From Desulfuromonadaceae bacterium (lineage in GTDB: Bacteria; Desulfobacterota; Desulfuromonadia; Geobacterales; Pseudopelobacteraceae), in assembly GCA_028681335.1 (NCBI GenBank), contig JAQUIT010000003.1, positions 62,001 through 126,000 on the forward strand: a DNA stretch of 64,000 bases. Direction: 5' to 3'. A program made the translations under genes and the position numbers. Below are positions 7,935-15,848 of the stretch, piece by piece; the first letter of the stretch is position 1, and each line of letters opens with the position of its first letter. The notes under the pieces are model-generated. The model had not been told where the DNA came from. It saw only the letters and a list, made by a program, of their open reading frames with translations, and ran no database searches.

Positions 7935-8001
7935 TTTCCTCTGTACCGCCAGGTTAAATAGCGTCAGGCCTTCACATTGGACGTGACACCATATGGCATA
8001 G

Positions 8002-8038
8002 ATGCTCCTGAGCATAAGCCGTCAGGTGATATCCTGAC
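8002..8038 (+). other. Two adjacent hairpins in the rhomboid leader
   Basis: atgctc-ct-gagcat (8002-8015) and gtcagg-tgatat-cctgac (8021-8038) are separated by aagcc. They could form a structured 5' leader. No T-run follows, so a terminator is unlikely. I do not recognise a riboswitch class. Confidence 0.35.
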
Positions 8039-8079
8039 AAGCTTGAATAATTCAAAAAAACCTCACAGGGGGCTCTTTC

Positions 8080-9726
8080 ATGCAGGCTTTAACCGAGTAC
8101 TTTGAACGCCACGAGGAACAGTTGTTTATCGCCAAAGCCTTTCTGCTGATTTTCACGATCATCTTTGTACGCGAATATCTGAGCGGCCTCCTCATGCTGC
8201 TCTTCATACTCTTTCCGGTCATCTTTCTGATCTATATCCGGCTGAAAGCAGCTTCAGATGGGGTGAGCCCCTACGAACTGCTTAAACAGAACATCACGTT
8301 TATCCCGATCATGTATACCGAAGCGGAGCGCAAGAAAGAGGTCGTTCCCTGGGCCACCTACAGCATTATCCTGCTCAATGTTCTGGTCTTCTACCTCTAT
8401 GAAGCATCTCCCTGGGGTGATGTGCAATTCATTACGGACAATCTGGTGTTTCTGCCCCATAAGCCCAATCTGTGGAATGTTGCCGTCAGCGGCTTCTCGG
8501 CTATGTTCCTGCACGCCAACGGAGGACATCTTTGGGGCAATATGGTTTTTCTCTGGGTGCTTGGTACTTCGGTCGAGCGGCGGATAGGGCATGACCGCTT
8601 TGCCCTGTTGTATATCATTACCGGACTGATCGGCGGTGTGGTCTTTGTTCTCTCCTGGTATCTTGCAACCGGTGAGCCGGGGCACGCCCTTGGCGCATCA
8701 GGCGCTATCGCGGGAATCATGGGGATTTTTGCCGTGCGCTGTTACTTCAAAAGTATGATCTTTCCTGTACCCATCCTTGGAATATTTTCCCTGATTCTCC
8801 CCATCAGCCTTAAAGTTAGGCTCAACTCGCTGGTGATCATCGGCCTGTTTTTTTTGGCCGACCTGTCTGGCGGAATTGGTCAGCTCTCTGGCGAGAGCGC
8901 CTCAATGATTGGCCATTGGTGCCATCTTGGCGGGATGGTTTCGGGGATTGTTCTGGCTGGTTTTCTCAAGCTGGGAGCAGGGGCTGTCGAAGAGCGTCAT
9001 CTGGAAATAGGTGTCAAGGCGGCCGGAGCAAAGATTGGCTATGGCGAGGGTGAGCAATCATTGCGGCAGGTCTTGCAACGCAATCCCGGCAACGTTGAGG
9101 CCATGTTGATGCTGGCAAGAATCAAATCGAAGTACACCCCCTGTGACGAGGGCCAGGAACTGTACAGCAAAGCTATTCCGTTGCTGATAACCAGCGACCC
9201 TCAGGAGGCGGCTCAAGCCTATCTGGAGTACTGCAACTCCTACCGGCAGCTGCTGGCGCCTGAGGTCATGGTTGGCCTGGCAGATATTTTTCAGCGCAAG
9301 TGTGATCTGGATACCGCGAGCCGTTGTCTCGATATTGTCATCGCAGCTTCCGGTGCCGCCCCGCAAGTGCGCCAGATGGCTTTGGCCAAGTGTGCTGCCA
9401 TGCTCGACAAGATGGGATTTGAAGAGGTTGCACTGGGGTACTATGAAATCATGGTTAATGAATTCCCACGGGCAGATGTTACGCAAAGGGCCTATGTCAG
9501 GCTGGGGCGCGTGATGCCTGACTCTTCTGCAAAGGCACCTCTCCAGGAGGCGAAGGCCAACACCGGTGCTGTGTCTCTAGCCGATGATGCAAAGGCCTGC
9601 CCCGCCTGCAGTTCAGTTATGCAGAAACGTCGCGCAAACAGTGGTGCACAGGCCGGTAAATGGTTCTGGGTTTGTGCCGGTTACCCGGAGTGTAAAAGCC
9701 TTGTCCCCATTGTTTCCGAGGGTTGA
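8080..9726 (+). CDS. Rhomboid-family intramembrane protease with TPR-like and zinc-ribbon C-terminus
   Basis: A 548-residue protein. Residues 1-60 hold N-terminal membrane helices. The rhomboid core spans about 90-305: HANGGHLWGNMVFLWVLG (conserved HxxxN), catalytic Ser in ALGASGAIAGIMG (GxSG), and catalytic His in GHWCHLGGMVSGI. Residues about 325-490 are helical repeats resembling TPRs (NPGNVEAMLMLARI, FPRADVTQRAYVRLG). The last 45 residues carry CPACSSVMQKR...WVCAGYPECKS, a four-cysteine ribbon like the topoisomerase I C-terminal zinc finger. The substrate is unknown. The Shine-Dalgarno is modest (agggggctctttc ATG). Two short hairpins lie in the leader at 8002-8015 and 8021-8038. Confidence 0.85.
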   Translation: MQALTEYFERHEEQLFIAKAFLLIFTIIFVREYLSGLLMLLFILFPVIFLIYIRLKAASDGVSPYELLKQNITFIPIMYTEAERKKEVVPWATYSIILLNVLVFYLYEASPWGDVQFITDNLVFLPHKPNLWNVAVSGFSAMFLHANGGHLWGNMVFLWVLGTSVERRIGHDRFALLYIITGLIGGVVFVLSWYLATGEPGHALGASGAIAGIMGIFAVRCYFKSMIFPVPILGIFSLILPISLKVRLNSLVIIGLFFLADLSGGIGQLSGESASMIGHWCHLGGMVSGIVLAGFLKLGAGAVEERHLEIGVKAAGAKIGYGEGEQSLRQVLQRNPGNVEAMLMLARIKSKYTPCDEGQELYSKAIPLLITSDPQEAAQAYLEYCNSYRQLLAPEVMVGLADIFQRKCDLDTASRCLDIVIAASGAAPQVRQMALAKCAAMLDKMGFEEVALGYYEIMVNEFPRADVTQRAYVRLGRVMPDSSAKAPLQEAKANTGAVSLADDAKACPACSSVMQKRRANSGAQAGKWFWVCAGYPECKSLVPIVSEG

Positions 9727-9884
9727 TGTTCCGACACTGGTGAAAAATTAAAAAAATGCCTCGCTTGCACATTCAAATTAAGCGGCGCAAAATTGAAGAA
9801 ATCGGCAATTTTATTTTGTAACCAGAGTAAAATTCTGAAGTTGGATGCCGCTAGCTGAACGGAAAATTATCGGGGAGGTACTGC

Positions 9885-10784
9885 ATGGAAACGTCTCTCG
9901 GCTCAATACTGGTTACCGGCGCCACCGGCTTCATTGGCAGGCGTTTGGCTCAGAGACTTGTTGAGGGCGGCGCATCTGTGCGCTGTTTGGTGCGTCAAAC
10001 CGCCTCAGTCGTTCCGGATTGCTCCGAGATCATTCGCGGGGATCTGCTTGACCCGGCGACACTCGACAAAGCTCTGGAGGGGATAGACGTTGCTTATTAT
10101 CTCGTTCATTCCATGTCTGGTGGCCGGGCTGGCTTTGAGAGGCGCGATCGGGAAGCGGCCCGGAATTTCGTTGCCGCCGCCAACAGGGCTAACGTAAGGC
10201 GTGTGATCTACCTGGGAGGGTTGGGTGAAACCGGAGATGATCTCTCAGAACATCTCAGAAGCCGTCTCGAAGTGGCTGATATTCTCAAAACCGGCACGTT
10301 TGCCACCACCTTTCTCCGGGCTGCCGTAATAATAGGAGCCGGAGGCGCTTCATTTGAGATGGTGCGGGCGCTTGTGGAACGTCTGCCGATTATGATTACT
10401 CCCCGTTGGGTGTCAACCCGCTGCCAACCGATCGCCGTTGATGATGTCATCAGCTATCTGGCCGCTTGTCCGGCCGATGAGCGAACAAGCGGAAGGACCT
10501 TCGATATCGGAGGTCCCGAAGTGCTGACCTATCGGGAGATGATGGAACGATTGGCACGCATCGAAGGGAGAAAGCTTTATATTATGCCGGTACCGGTGTT
10601 GACACCGAAGCTGTCATCATACTGGGTCGGTTTTATAACTCCGGTATCGCCATCGGTGTCGATTCCTCTGATTGAGGGCTTGAAAAACGAGGTGATATGC
10701 CGCGAAAGTGCAATCCGTGACCTGATTCCCTTGCGTTTGACTCCGTACGATGAAGCAGTGCAAAAAGCCTTGATGGGGCCATGA
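9885..10784 (+). CDS. NAD(P)-binding SDR-family protein (YbjT/NDUFA9-like)
   Basis: A 299-residue atypical short-chain dehydrogenase. The nucleotide-binding glycine motif is TGATGFIGRRLAQRL at the N-terminus. VAYYLVHSMSGG and NVRRVIYLGGLGE follow, as in YbjT- and NDUFA9-type proteins that bind NAD(P)H without a full catalytic triad. The family is used in quinone or redox sensing and as assembly factors. The start has a ggggagg site. The gene converges with the DUF502 gene. Specific function unknown. Confidence 0.85.
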   Translation: METSLGSILVTGATGFIGRRLAQRLVEGGASVRCLVRQTASVVPDCSEIIRGDLLDPATLDKALEGIDVAYYLVHSMSGGRAGFERRDREAARNFVAAANRANVRRVIYLGGLGETGDDLSEHLRSRLEVADILKTGTFATTFLRAAVIIGAGGASFEMVRALVERLPIMITPRWVSTRCQPIAVDDVISYLAACPADERTSGRTFDIGGPEVLTYREMMERLARIEGRKLYIMPVPVLTPKLSSYWVGFITPVSPSVSIPLIEGLKNEVICRESAIRDLIPLRLTPYDEAVQKALMGP

Positions 10785-10832
10785 GGAGCCTGTTGTAACA
10801 GAAAACAGACTTGTTGTTTGACGAACAACTGT

Positions 10833-11489
10833 TTAACCTGTAGGCGTAGATTGTTGCGGATGTTTGTCTTCCGGCGGAGTATTTACGTTGTGCCCCTTGT
10901 CGGTGCTCATGCCTCCGGTGACCACAAAGCCCATGGCGCGGTGGACGGGGATATCTATCGGTTTCACGGAGGATCGGGGGACAATGACCGTATAACCACC
11001 TATCTGAAAGCTCAGTGGGAGGTACACAGCAATTTCCCCCTCCTCGCCGATTCCCGACGGCAGTCCGCTGAAATCGCTGCGCGTGACGAAACCGATCATA
11101 CGCATCGACTTGCCGCCGAATTCCAGCTCCATAGTAACCACCTGGTTGAACTGGGAGTCTCGCTGGTTGGCAAAAAAACCAATGAAATCTTTGAGCGAGC
11201 CGTAGAGTGTTTTGACAAGCGGTATGTTGTCAGCCAGCTTTTCGCCCAGGCTGTGCAGCCAGCGCACCAGAAAGGCATTGAGTGGCAAGCCGAACATAAA
11301 GGTCGCTGCGAGTCCGGCCAAAAGACCCATGCCGGGGATGTACCAGCCGCCCGGAAGCAGCACCTTGAGCATGCCGCCGAGCACTATTTCCGCAGAGTTT
11401 ACGAGCCAAAAGAGAATGTAGAACGTCAGCAGGGCCGGGAGCATCGTCACCAGTCCTTTAAACATGATAGTGCCGAGTTGCTTCTTCAT
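10833..11489 (-). CDS. DUF502 family membrane protein (paralog 1)
   Basis: A 218-residue protein with two transmembrane helices (VTMLPALLTFYILFWLV and GMGLLAGLAATFMFGL). The DUF502 signature follows: IPLVKTLYGSLKDFIGFF, then a soluble beta-rich region ending VHRAMGFVVTGGM. The family is widespread and uncharacterised. A second, clearly related copy lies at 25660. The start has aggtatcacaATG with gaggt at a suitable distance. The C-terminal tail (NTPPEDKHPQQSTPTG) is hydrophilic. Confidence 0.85.
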   Translation of the reverse strand: MKKQLGTIMFKGLVTMLPALLTFYILFWLVNSAEIVLGGMLKVLLPGGWYIPGMGLLAGLAATFMFGLPLNAFLVRWLHSLGEKLADNIPLVKTLYGSLKDFIGFFANQRDSQFNQVVTMELEFGGKSMRMIGFVTRSDFSGLPSGIGEEGEIAVYLPLSFQIGGYTVIVPRSSVKPIDIPVHRAMGFVVTGGMSTDKGHNVNTPPEDKHPQQSTPTG

Positions 11490-11856
11490 TGTGATACCTC
11501 CAGCACCGGCTGATTACAATCCGGATTGCGCTGTAGTGTACCGGAGTAGCGCATGGTTAGGCAAATCAATAAGGCGTATGATCTGCTCAAGAAAACCAGG
11601 CCGGTCAAAGCCGTGCCCGTTGTGCCACAAAAAAACGGAGATGTTTGATGAGGGAGCTCTGGGTACAGGAGGAGTGCCGGAAGCCGGAGACGAAATCTCC
11701 GAGAGTTTTAACCTGACTCCGTGATTCGCAGGAGTAGAATAGAAGTGGTAGTGAGTACGCGGCCAGACCCTTAAACAGACCCTCAAATTTAAAAAACTGA
11801 TCTAACCCCATAAATGATATACTTAATAGAAGAACTTATTTTAGTGGGGGACTGCA
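11490..11856. other. Intergenic region without a recognisable gene
   Basis: The segment contains a 20-nt word at 11603-11622 (ggtcaaagccgtgcccgttg) that recurs with one change at 6000-6019, and a small hairpin (cggaga-cgaaa-tctccg) near 11682-11698. A gggggac site precedes the next gene. No ORF here has a plausible start signal and protein-like sequence. Confidence 0.4.
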
Positions 11857-12477
11857 ATGGGAATATTCGATAAAGTAACTGAAAAAATCCAGCAAACAAA
11901 AAATGATATCCGTCCGAAGTTTTTGTCTGTTTCAGAAGAAGAACTGAAAAAATTGCTCATACAGGGTGAGTCGCTTGTGTCTACAATAACTCAAGCCGTT
12001 GCTACCAGTGCAAAGACATTGATTTTGACAAACATAAGAATCATCGTCTATGACCACGGGATGCTTAACTCCAGCTTTAAAGACTATTATTTCAGAGATA
12101 TGAAAGATGCACGGTTTGACACGTCAGTGTTGAGTGGCGGCACAATAACGATAAACGCTGATAAAGGAAATAATGCAGGCTCTGTAATAATAACTGATTT
12201 GCCATTGCAGGAGTCGAAGCATTTTTATACAGAACTTCAAGGTATTGAAAGAAACTGGTGGGAAAAAAAGCGGGAACTGGAGCTTGAAGAAAAGCGTGCT
12301 GTTGCCGGCGGTACTAATATTTCAATGGCTACACCGCAAAACGCAAATAGCCAAACACCAGTATCAGACGGAGATGTTGAAGGGAAACTGCTGAAACTGA
12401 AAGGACTGTTTGATAAAGGTCTAATTGATGAAAGCGAATATAAGGAACGAAAAAGGCAATTACTGGCACAGTTATAG
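11857..12477 (+). CDS. PH-domain protein with C-terminal SHOCT motif
   Basis: A 206-residue protein. Residues about 30-130 form a bacterial pleckstrin-homology-like domain (YokE/bPH type): EELKKLLIQGESLVSTI, LILTNIRIIVYDHG, FKDYYFRDMKDARF. A polar linker follows, and the last 35 residues (KLLKLKGLFDKGLIDESEYKERKRQLL) are a SHOCT motif, a short helix pair common at the ends of such proteins. Probably cytoplasmic; function unknown. The gene stands alone and is AT-rich. Confidence 0.8.
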   Translation: MGIFDKVTEKIQQTKNDIRPKFLSVSEEELKKLLIQGESLVSTITQAVATSAKTLILTNIRIIVYDHGMLNSSFKDYYFRDMKDARFDTSVLSGGTITINADKGNNAGSVIITDLPLQESKHFYTELQGIERNWWEKKRELELEEKRAVAGGTNISMATPQNANSQTPVSDGDVEGKLLKLKGLFDKGLIDESEYKERKRQLLAQL

Positions 12478-12633
12478 AGATGGTTCTTTCCGGCTAAAAT
12501 CCGTTCGGCAGGTTAAGTGGCTATGGGGCAGGTGAAGCATAAAAAACTGATTTTTAAAAGTTGATGTGGTGCATTGTATAGTAAATATCCGGCTCTTGTA
12601 CGTGATAAAGCAAAGCTCAAAGTTGGTCCACAC

Positions 12634-12888
12634 TCAAGCCTTAATCATTGTCTGTAGCCGTAAGAGAGCTGCCCGTATTCTGATCTCCAGCCGGGCACAT
12701 TCATCCTCGTTATCCAATTTATCTATATCTCTCTTGTATATCAATGTTCCAACAGTCTTGTTTTTAGTGGTCATGTCGAGGATGTATGAATCAATACAAC
12801 CGAGCCTCTGGCCATCGATCAGTGATACCTCTAAGAGCTCCACACCCATTTGACAGGCAACGTCCGAGGCAAAATCTTCGATCTTCAT
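12634..12888 (-). CDS. Small conserved hypothetical protein (tandem copy 1)
   Basis: An 84-residue protein. The start at 12888 follows ggagtgacatct, a good ribosome site. No known domain is recognised. It contains MGVELLEVSLIDGQ, GCIDSYILDMTT and a helical C-terminus RLEIRIRAALLRLQTM. By my count about 66 of 84 positions match the neighbouring copy at 13067-13321, including the same start context, so the pair arose by tandem duplication. Confidence 0.65.
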   Translation of the reverse strand: MKIEDFASDVACQMGVELLEVSLIDGQRLGCIDSYILDMTTKNKTVGTLIYKRDIDKLDNEDECARLEIRIRAALLRLQTMIKA

Positions 12889-13066
12889 AGATGTCACTCC
12901 ATGGAACAAAGGTTAAGTAGGAGTAAACACCTAGCAGGGATTGTTCTAATTAACAACAAAAATTATAGTATATAATCTGCATCCATACATTTGGCTGGCC
13001 ACGGTTACTCTTATGCGTGCAGGCTGCCAGGATTAACCCTTCATAGACGCCCATATGAGCCCGTAT

Positions 13067-13321
13067 TCAGGCATTAATCATTGCTTGTAACCGTAGGAGA
13101 GCAGTTCTTATTCTAATCTCCAATCGTGCGCATTCTCCTTCAATATTCAGTTTATCAACGTCTCTCTTATATATTAATGTACCAATTTTTTCATTGATAG
13201 TGGTTATATCAAGGATGTATGAATCGATACAACCCAACCCCTGGCCATCAACCAGTGCCACCTCCAGAAGTTCCACACCCATCTGACTGGCAACAGCAGA
13301 GGCAAATTCTTCAATTTTCAT
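13067..13321 (-). CDS. Small conserved hypothetical protein (tandem copy 2)
   Basis: An 84-residue paralog of the 12634-12888 gene. The start at 13321 follows ggagttgcatct; the frame is open further upstream, but conservation between the two copies begins exactly at MKIEEFAS. Differences are mostly conservative, which suggests both are under selection. No membrane segment or signal peptide. Function unknown. Confidence 0.65.
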   Translation of the reverse strand: MKIEEFASAVASQMGVELLEVALVDGQGLGCIDSYILDITTINEKIGTLIYKRDVDKLNIEGECARLEIRIRTALLRLQAMINA

Positions 13322-13482
13322 AGATGCAACTCCATGGGATAATGTTTTGTGGCAGAAGTGGGTAGCCATTATGGAATGCCTGAGGAAGATGCGGCACTTT
13401 TCGTTCAAAGCACGTTCAGAGAGATGCGCTTGTTACTACCTGGTTAGATAAAAATTGTATCGCCACTTTTGTAGATTTAAGG

Positions 13483-13516
13483 CTGTGGCCCGATAATTAT
13501 AACTATCGGGCCACAG
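13483..13516 (-). terminator. Strong hairpin downstream of the secreted-protein operon
   Basis: ctgtggcccgata / tatcgggccacag, perfect 13-bp arms around attataac, just beyond the stop of the 13549 gene. It lacks a long T-run, so it may act as a terminator or as a 3' stabiliser. Confidence 0.6.
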
Positions 13517-13548
13517 ATCATTCTTTACCGTATCAGCTGTGACGGTGG

Positions 13549-13962
13549 TTAGTCGTCGGAATCATCGTCATGGTCGCCGTCGTGCTCGTGCTCGTCATCA
13601 TCGTCATCATGATCATCATACGTCGTAGTTGTCACAACAGTGCTTGGGCACGCCTTGCCCACTTCAACTTTTGACGACCAGTAGACACCGGTTCCATAAT
13701 TCGGGGATTTCCAGTAGTAGTCAATATTGGTTGTGCGACCTGCTCCCAGGTATACGCTTTTGCACAGTTTACCGATTGCCGTTCCGGCATCATCATAGCC
13801 TGTCAGCTTGACCGCAGCCAGAACGCTTTTGCTGGTCATGTTTTTTACCGCTGCCTTGACAGTCGTAGATTGGCTCTTTTGAATACTGGTGCCAGCATGT
13901 CCCACGGTGGCAGTGGTGAAGGCGAAGAGCAGCGCCATTACAAATAAAGTTACTGTTTTCAT
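13549..13962 (-). CDS. Secreted protein with Asp/His-rich tail
   Basis: A 137-residue protein. The signal peptide is MKTVTLFVMALLFAFTTATVGHAG. A domain of about 85 residues with two cysteines (KLCKSVY and GKACPSTV) may form a disulfide-bonded beta sandwich. The final 25 residues are almost all Asp, His and Glu (DDHDDDDDEHEHDGD), which suggests metal or cation binding. The ribosome site is ctggaggaaat. It lies 50 bp downstream of the 14013 gene on the same strand with no terminator between, so it is likely the second gene of that sigma54-controlled operon. Function unknown. Confidence 0.7.
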   Translation of the reverse strand: MKTVTLFVMALLFAFTTATVGHAGTSIQKSQSTTVKAAVKNMTSKSVLAAVKLTGYDDAGTAIGKLCKSVYLGAGRTTNIDYYWKSPNYGTGVYWSSKVEVGKACPSTVVTTTTYDDHDDDDDEHEHDGDHDDDSDD

Positions 13963-14012
13963 ATTTCCTCCAGTTTTAGTGGCTAAAGTTTATGTTCTAG
14001 TTAAGCGGATGC

Positions 14013-15443
14013 CTATGGCAGTACCGTGGTCGGTGCCGTTATTGCGACAAGGAAATCAGCTGCAGTGGCTGTGCCTGGCTCTGCTTGAGCAACAGCGTCA
14101 TCAAAGGTAGCTGTCGTACGGATGGTGAATTTTGCATTACCTTTGCCATCATAGGTAGGCCAGTTGCTGACGTTGCTGATGACGATGAACTCGTTGATGT
14201 TGACGTTGGCAAAATCATCAATATCTCCAGGAATCCAACGCGCCGGGTCGGCCTTCCACATTGCAAGAGTTGCCGCATCAACCGGGACCGGCTGACGGAT
14301 ATCTGTGCCGACTGGAGCCGGAATTGCCCAGGTGCCATCAGGATTCAAGGTTGGGGTGAGCGATTCACGGTAGGTTACCCATGTTCCGGTACAACCGGCG
14401 TTTGCTGCACCGGCAAGGGCGGCAGCTTCGTCAAATACGCCATCGCAGTTTGCCATCAGGGCGTTGTCGGTATAGGAAATGAGGTCCATGTCGAAGTAAT
14501 AACCGCCTTTTAGGTGGTTTGAGGGCATCCATTCACCGAACAGGTCACGGTGAACCTGAGCCATGCCGGTGGTGGACATGTGTGTCTCACCGGCCAGCAA
14601 GCCGAAGTTTGCACGGACATAGGGGTTGAAGTAGCCAGGGGCCGGGTGGTGTTTGTCGGGTGCGCCAAACAGGCCGTGAGCTACGAGAGAGTCTAGCTCG
14701 CCCTGATTAGCCATGGTGCTGGAGGTAGGGTTCGTGTTGGAGAACTTGGTGCCGTTTCTCAGGCTGAACGAGACGCCTTGACCGGGGGCGGCTTCAGTGA
14801 AAGTGCCATTTGCGTCAACAAAGCCGAGTTGTGTGGTGTAGCCGGTTACACGATTTCCGGTCTGGTTGCCAAGCTTCTGCAGAATGCGGTATTGGGTCTC
14901 CTTGGCATCATCTAAAACGTTAAAAGTCAGGTCAACCGGAGCATCAAGAACCTTGGTGACTACTTTAAACCGTTTACTTGATTGGAACGGGTCAGAACAC
15001 TGCTTTTTATCTACGCCCCACCAGTCGCTCATCTGAGTGGCGGTAGGTGTTGAGTCAGGGTTCCACCCGGCTGACATTACACAGTTCTCGCCGGTTACAT
15101 CGTCAATGTTGACAATGCTTAGGCCGGGGCCCTGCGTGTCACGCTCTTTCCACGTCATAGCACCATTGGGGATAAGGTTATAGCCACCTGCATACTTTGA
15201 CCAGCCACTTGGCATGAAACCGCCAGTTGCTACAGCACCCGTATTTGGGTCAACCAGTGAGCCCGGGACTACATAGTTGAATGGATCAAACACAAGCTCC
15301 GGGTTGGTGATACTGGTCGGGACACCATAGGTTACCTTTGACATGTCCCAACTGGTGATTTGTGCGGCCTGGGAGAGGCCAGCCGTTGCAATAATTGCTG
15401 CTAGGGCCAAGGTAACTCTGGTTTTTCTCATCCTTTTCATCAT
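14013..15443 (-). CDS. Secreted protein, choice-of-anchor F-like
   Basis: A 476-residue protein. I place the start at 15443 (ATGATG after gaggaggagtacg), which gives a normal signal peptide (LALAAIIATAGLSQAAQ); the frame is open much further upstream without a site. The mature protein opens ITSWDMSKVTYGVPTS and contains CVMSAGWNPDSTPT and GVSFSLRNGTKFS. This resembles the choice-of-anchor F family of exported proteins, but no PEP-CTERM-like anchor is visible at the C-terminus. A sigma54 promoter lies 55 bp upstream, and the sigma54 response regulator gene is the next upstream gene on the same strand, which points to direct control. Confidence 0.65.
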   Translation of the reverse strand: MMKRMRKTRVTLALAAIIATAGLSQAAQITSWDMSKVTYGVPTSITNPELVFDPFNYVVPGSLVDPNTGAVATGGFMPSGWSKYAGGYNLIPNGAMTWKERDTQGPGLSIVNIDDVTGENCVMSAGWNPDSTPTATQMSDWWGVDKKQCSDPFQSSKRFKVVTKVLDAPVDLTFNVLDDAKETQYRILQKLGNQTGNRVTGYTTQLGFVDANGTFTEAAPGQGVSFSLRNGTKFSNTNPTSSTMANQGELDSLVAHGLFGAPDKHHPAPGYFNPYVRANFGLLAGETHMSTTGMAQVHRDLFGEWMPSNHLKGGYYFDMDLISYTDNALMANCDGVFDEAAALAGAANAGCTGTWVTYRESLTPTLNPDGTWAIPAPVGTDIRQPVPVDAATLAMWKADPARWIPGDIDDFANVNINEFIVISNVSNWPTYDGKGNAKFTIRTTATFDDAVAQAEPGTATAADFLVAITAPTTVLP

Positions 15444-15498
15444 CGTACTCCTCCTCGATCTCTTTTGCTGGATTGAAAAGCTATCAGAGTTGTTATTG

Positions 15499-15514
15499 AG
15501 CAATATGGATGCCA
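15499..15514 (-). promoter_or_regulatory. Sigma54 (-24/-12) promoter
   Basis: Read on the minus strand the sequence is TGGCATCCATATTGCT. GG and GC dinucleotides are separated by exactly 10 nt, matching the TGGCAC-N5-TTGCW consensus closely. It predicts a transcript start about 45 nt before the ATG at 15443. Confidence 0.75.
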
Positions 15515-15587
15515 AGTCATATCTTGTTTGTAACTTGCCGTAATAATTTACTATATTTCTTTGGCGTGAATGAGTGGGGCGTCTCCT

Positions 15588-15601
15588 GCAACCACAGTTG
15601 C
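15588..15601. promoter_or_regulatory. Candidate activator site 1 (gcaac-N4-gttgc)
   Basis: Palindrome gcaac-caca-gttgc about 85 bp upstream of the sigma54 promoter. It shares its half-sites with two more copies at 15763 and 15780. Confidence 0.5.
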
Positions 15602-15762
15602 CATGACGTAAGTGCTGATGTGAATATGTACTGTGATGAGGAATGTTATTGTGATCTGAGGGCTTAGTGTGGGAAAAGTACATAAATACAGACTGTTATG
15701 AGGTGTGCTGTCTTGTTGGTGAAAGGTTGTAAAGCTGTTTGAGTGTGGTAAGCGTGGTGGGT

Positions 15763-15793
15763 GCAACCGGAGTTGCGGGGTAACTAGAGTTGC
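15763..15793. promoter_or_regulatory. Candidate activator sites 2 and 3
   Basis: gcaac-cgga-gttgc (15763-15776) and gtaac-taga-gttgc (15780-15793), 17 bp apart centre to centre, about 250-280 bp upstream of the sigma54 promoter. This is a normal distance for an enhancer bound by a sigma54 activator. Confidence 0.5.
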
Positions 15794-15848
15794 ATGCTGA
15801 TTTTGTCGATACAGTATGTCACGTTATTTTTATCGTCAGGCGGCAATG

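Noticed and set aside
7981-8079. Known riboswitch in the rhomboid leader
   Set aside because: Two hairpins are present, but no conserved riboswitch core that I can name and no terminator follow them.
10818-11513. 231-codon plus-strand frame over the DUF502 gene
   Set aside because: Antisense to a gene with clear membrane helices and family motifs. Shadow frame.
15587-15603. Second sigma54-like match TGGCAACTGTGGTTGCA on the minus strand
   Set aside because: GG and GC are 11 nt apart instead of 10. The exact-spacing match at 15499-15514 is better; this stretch is more likely an activator palindrome.
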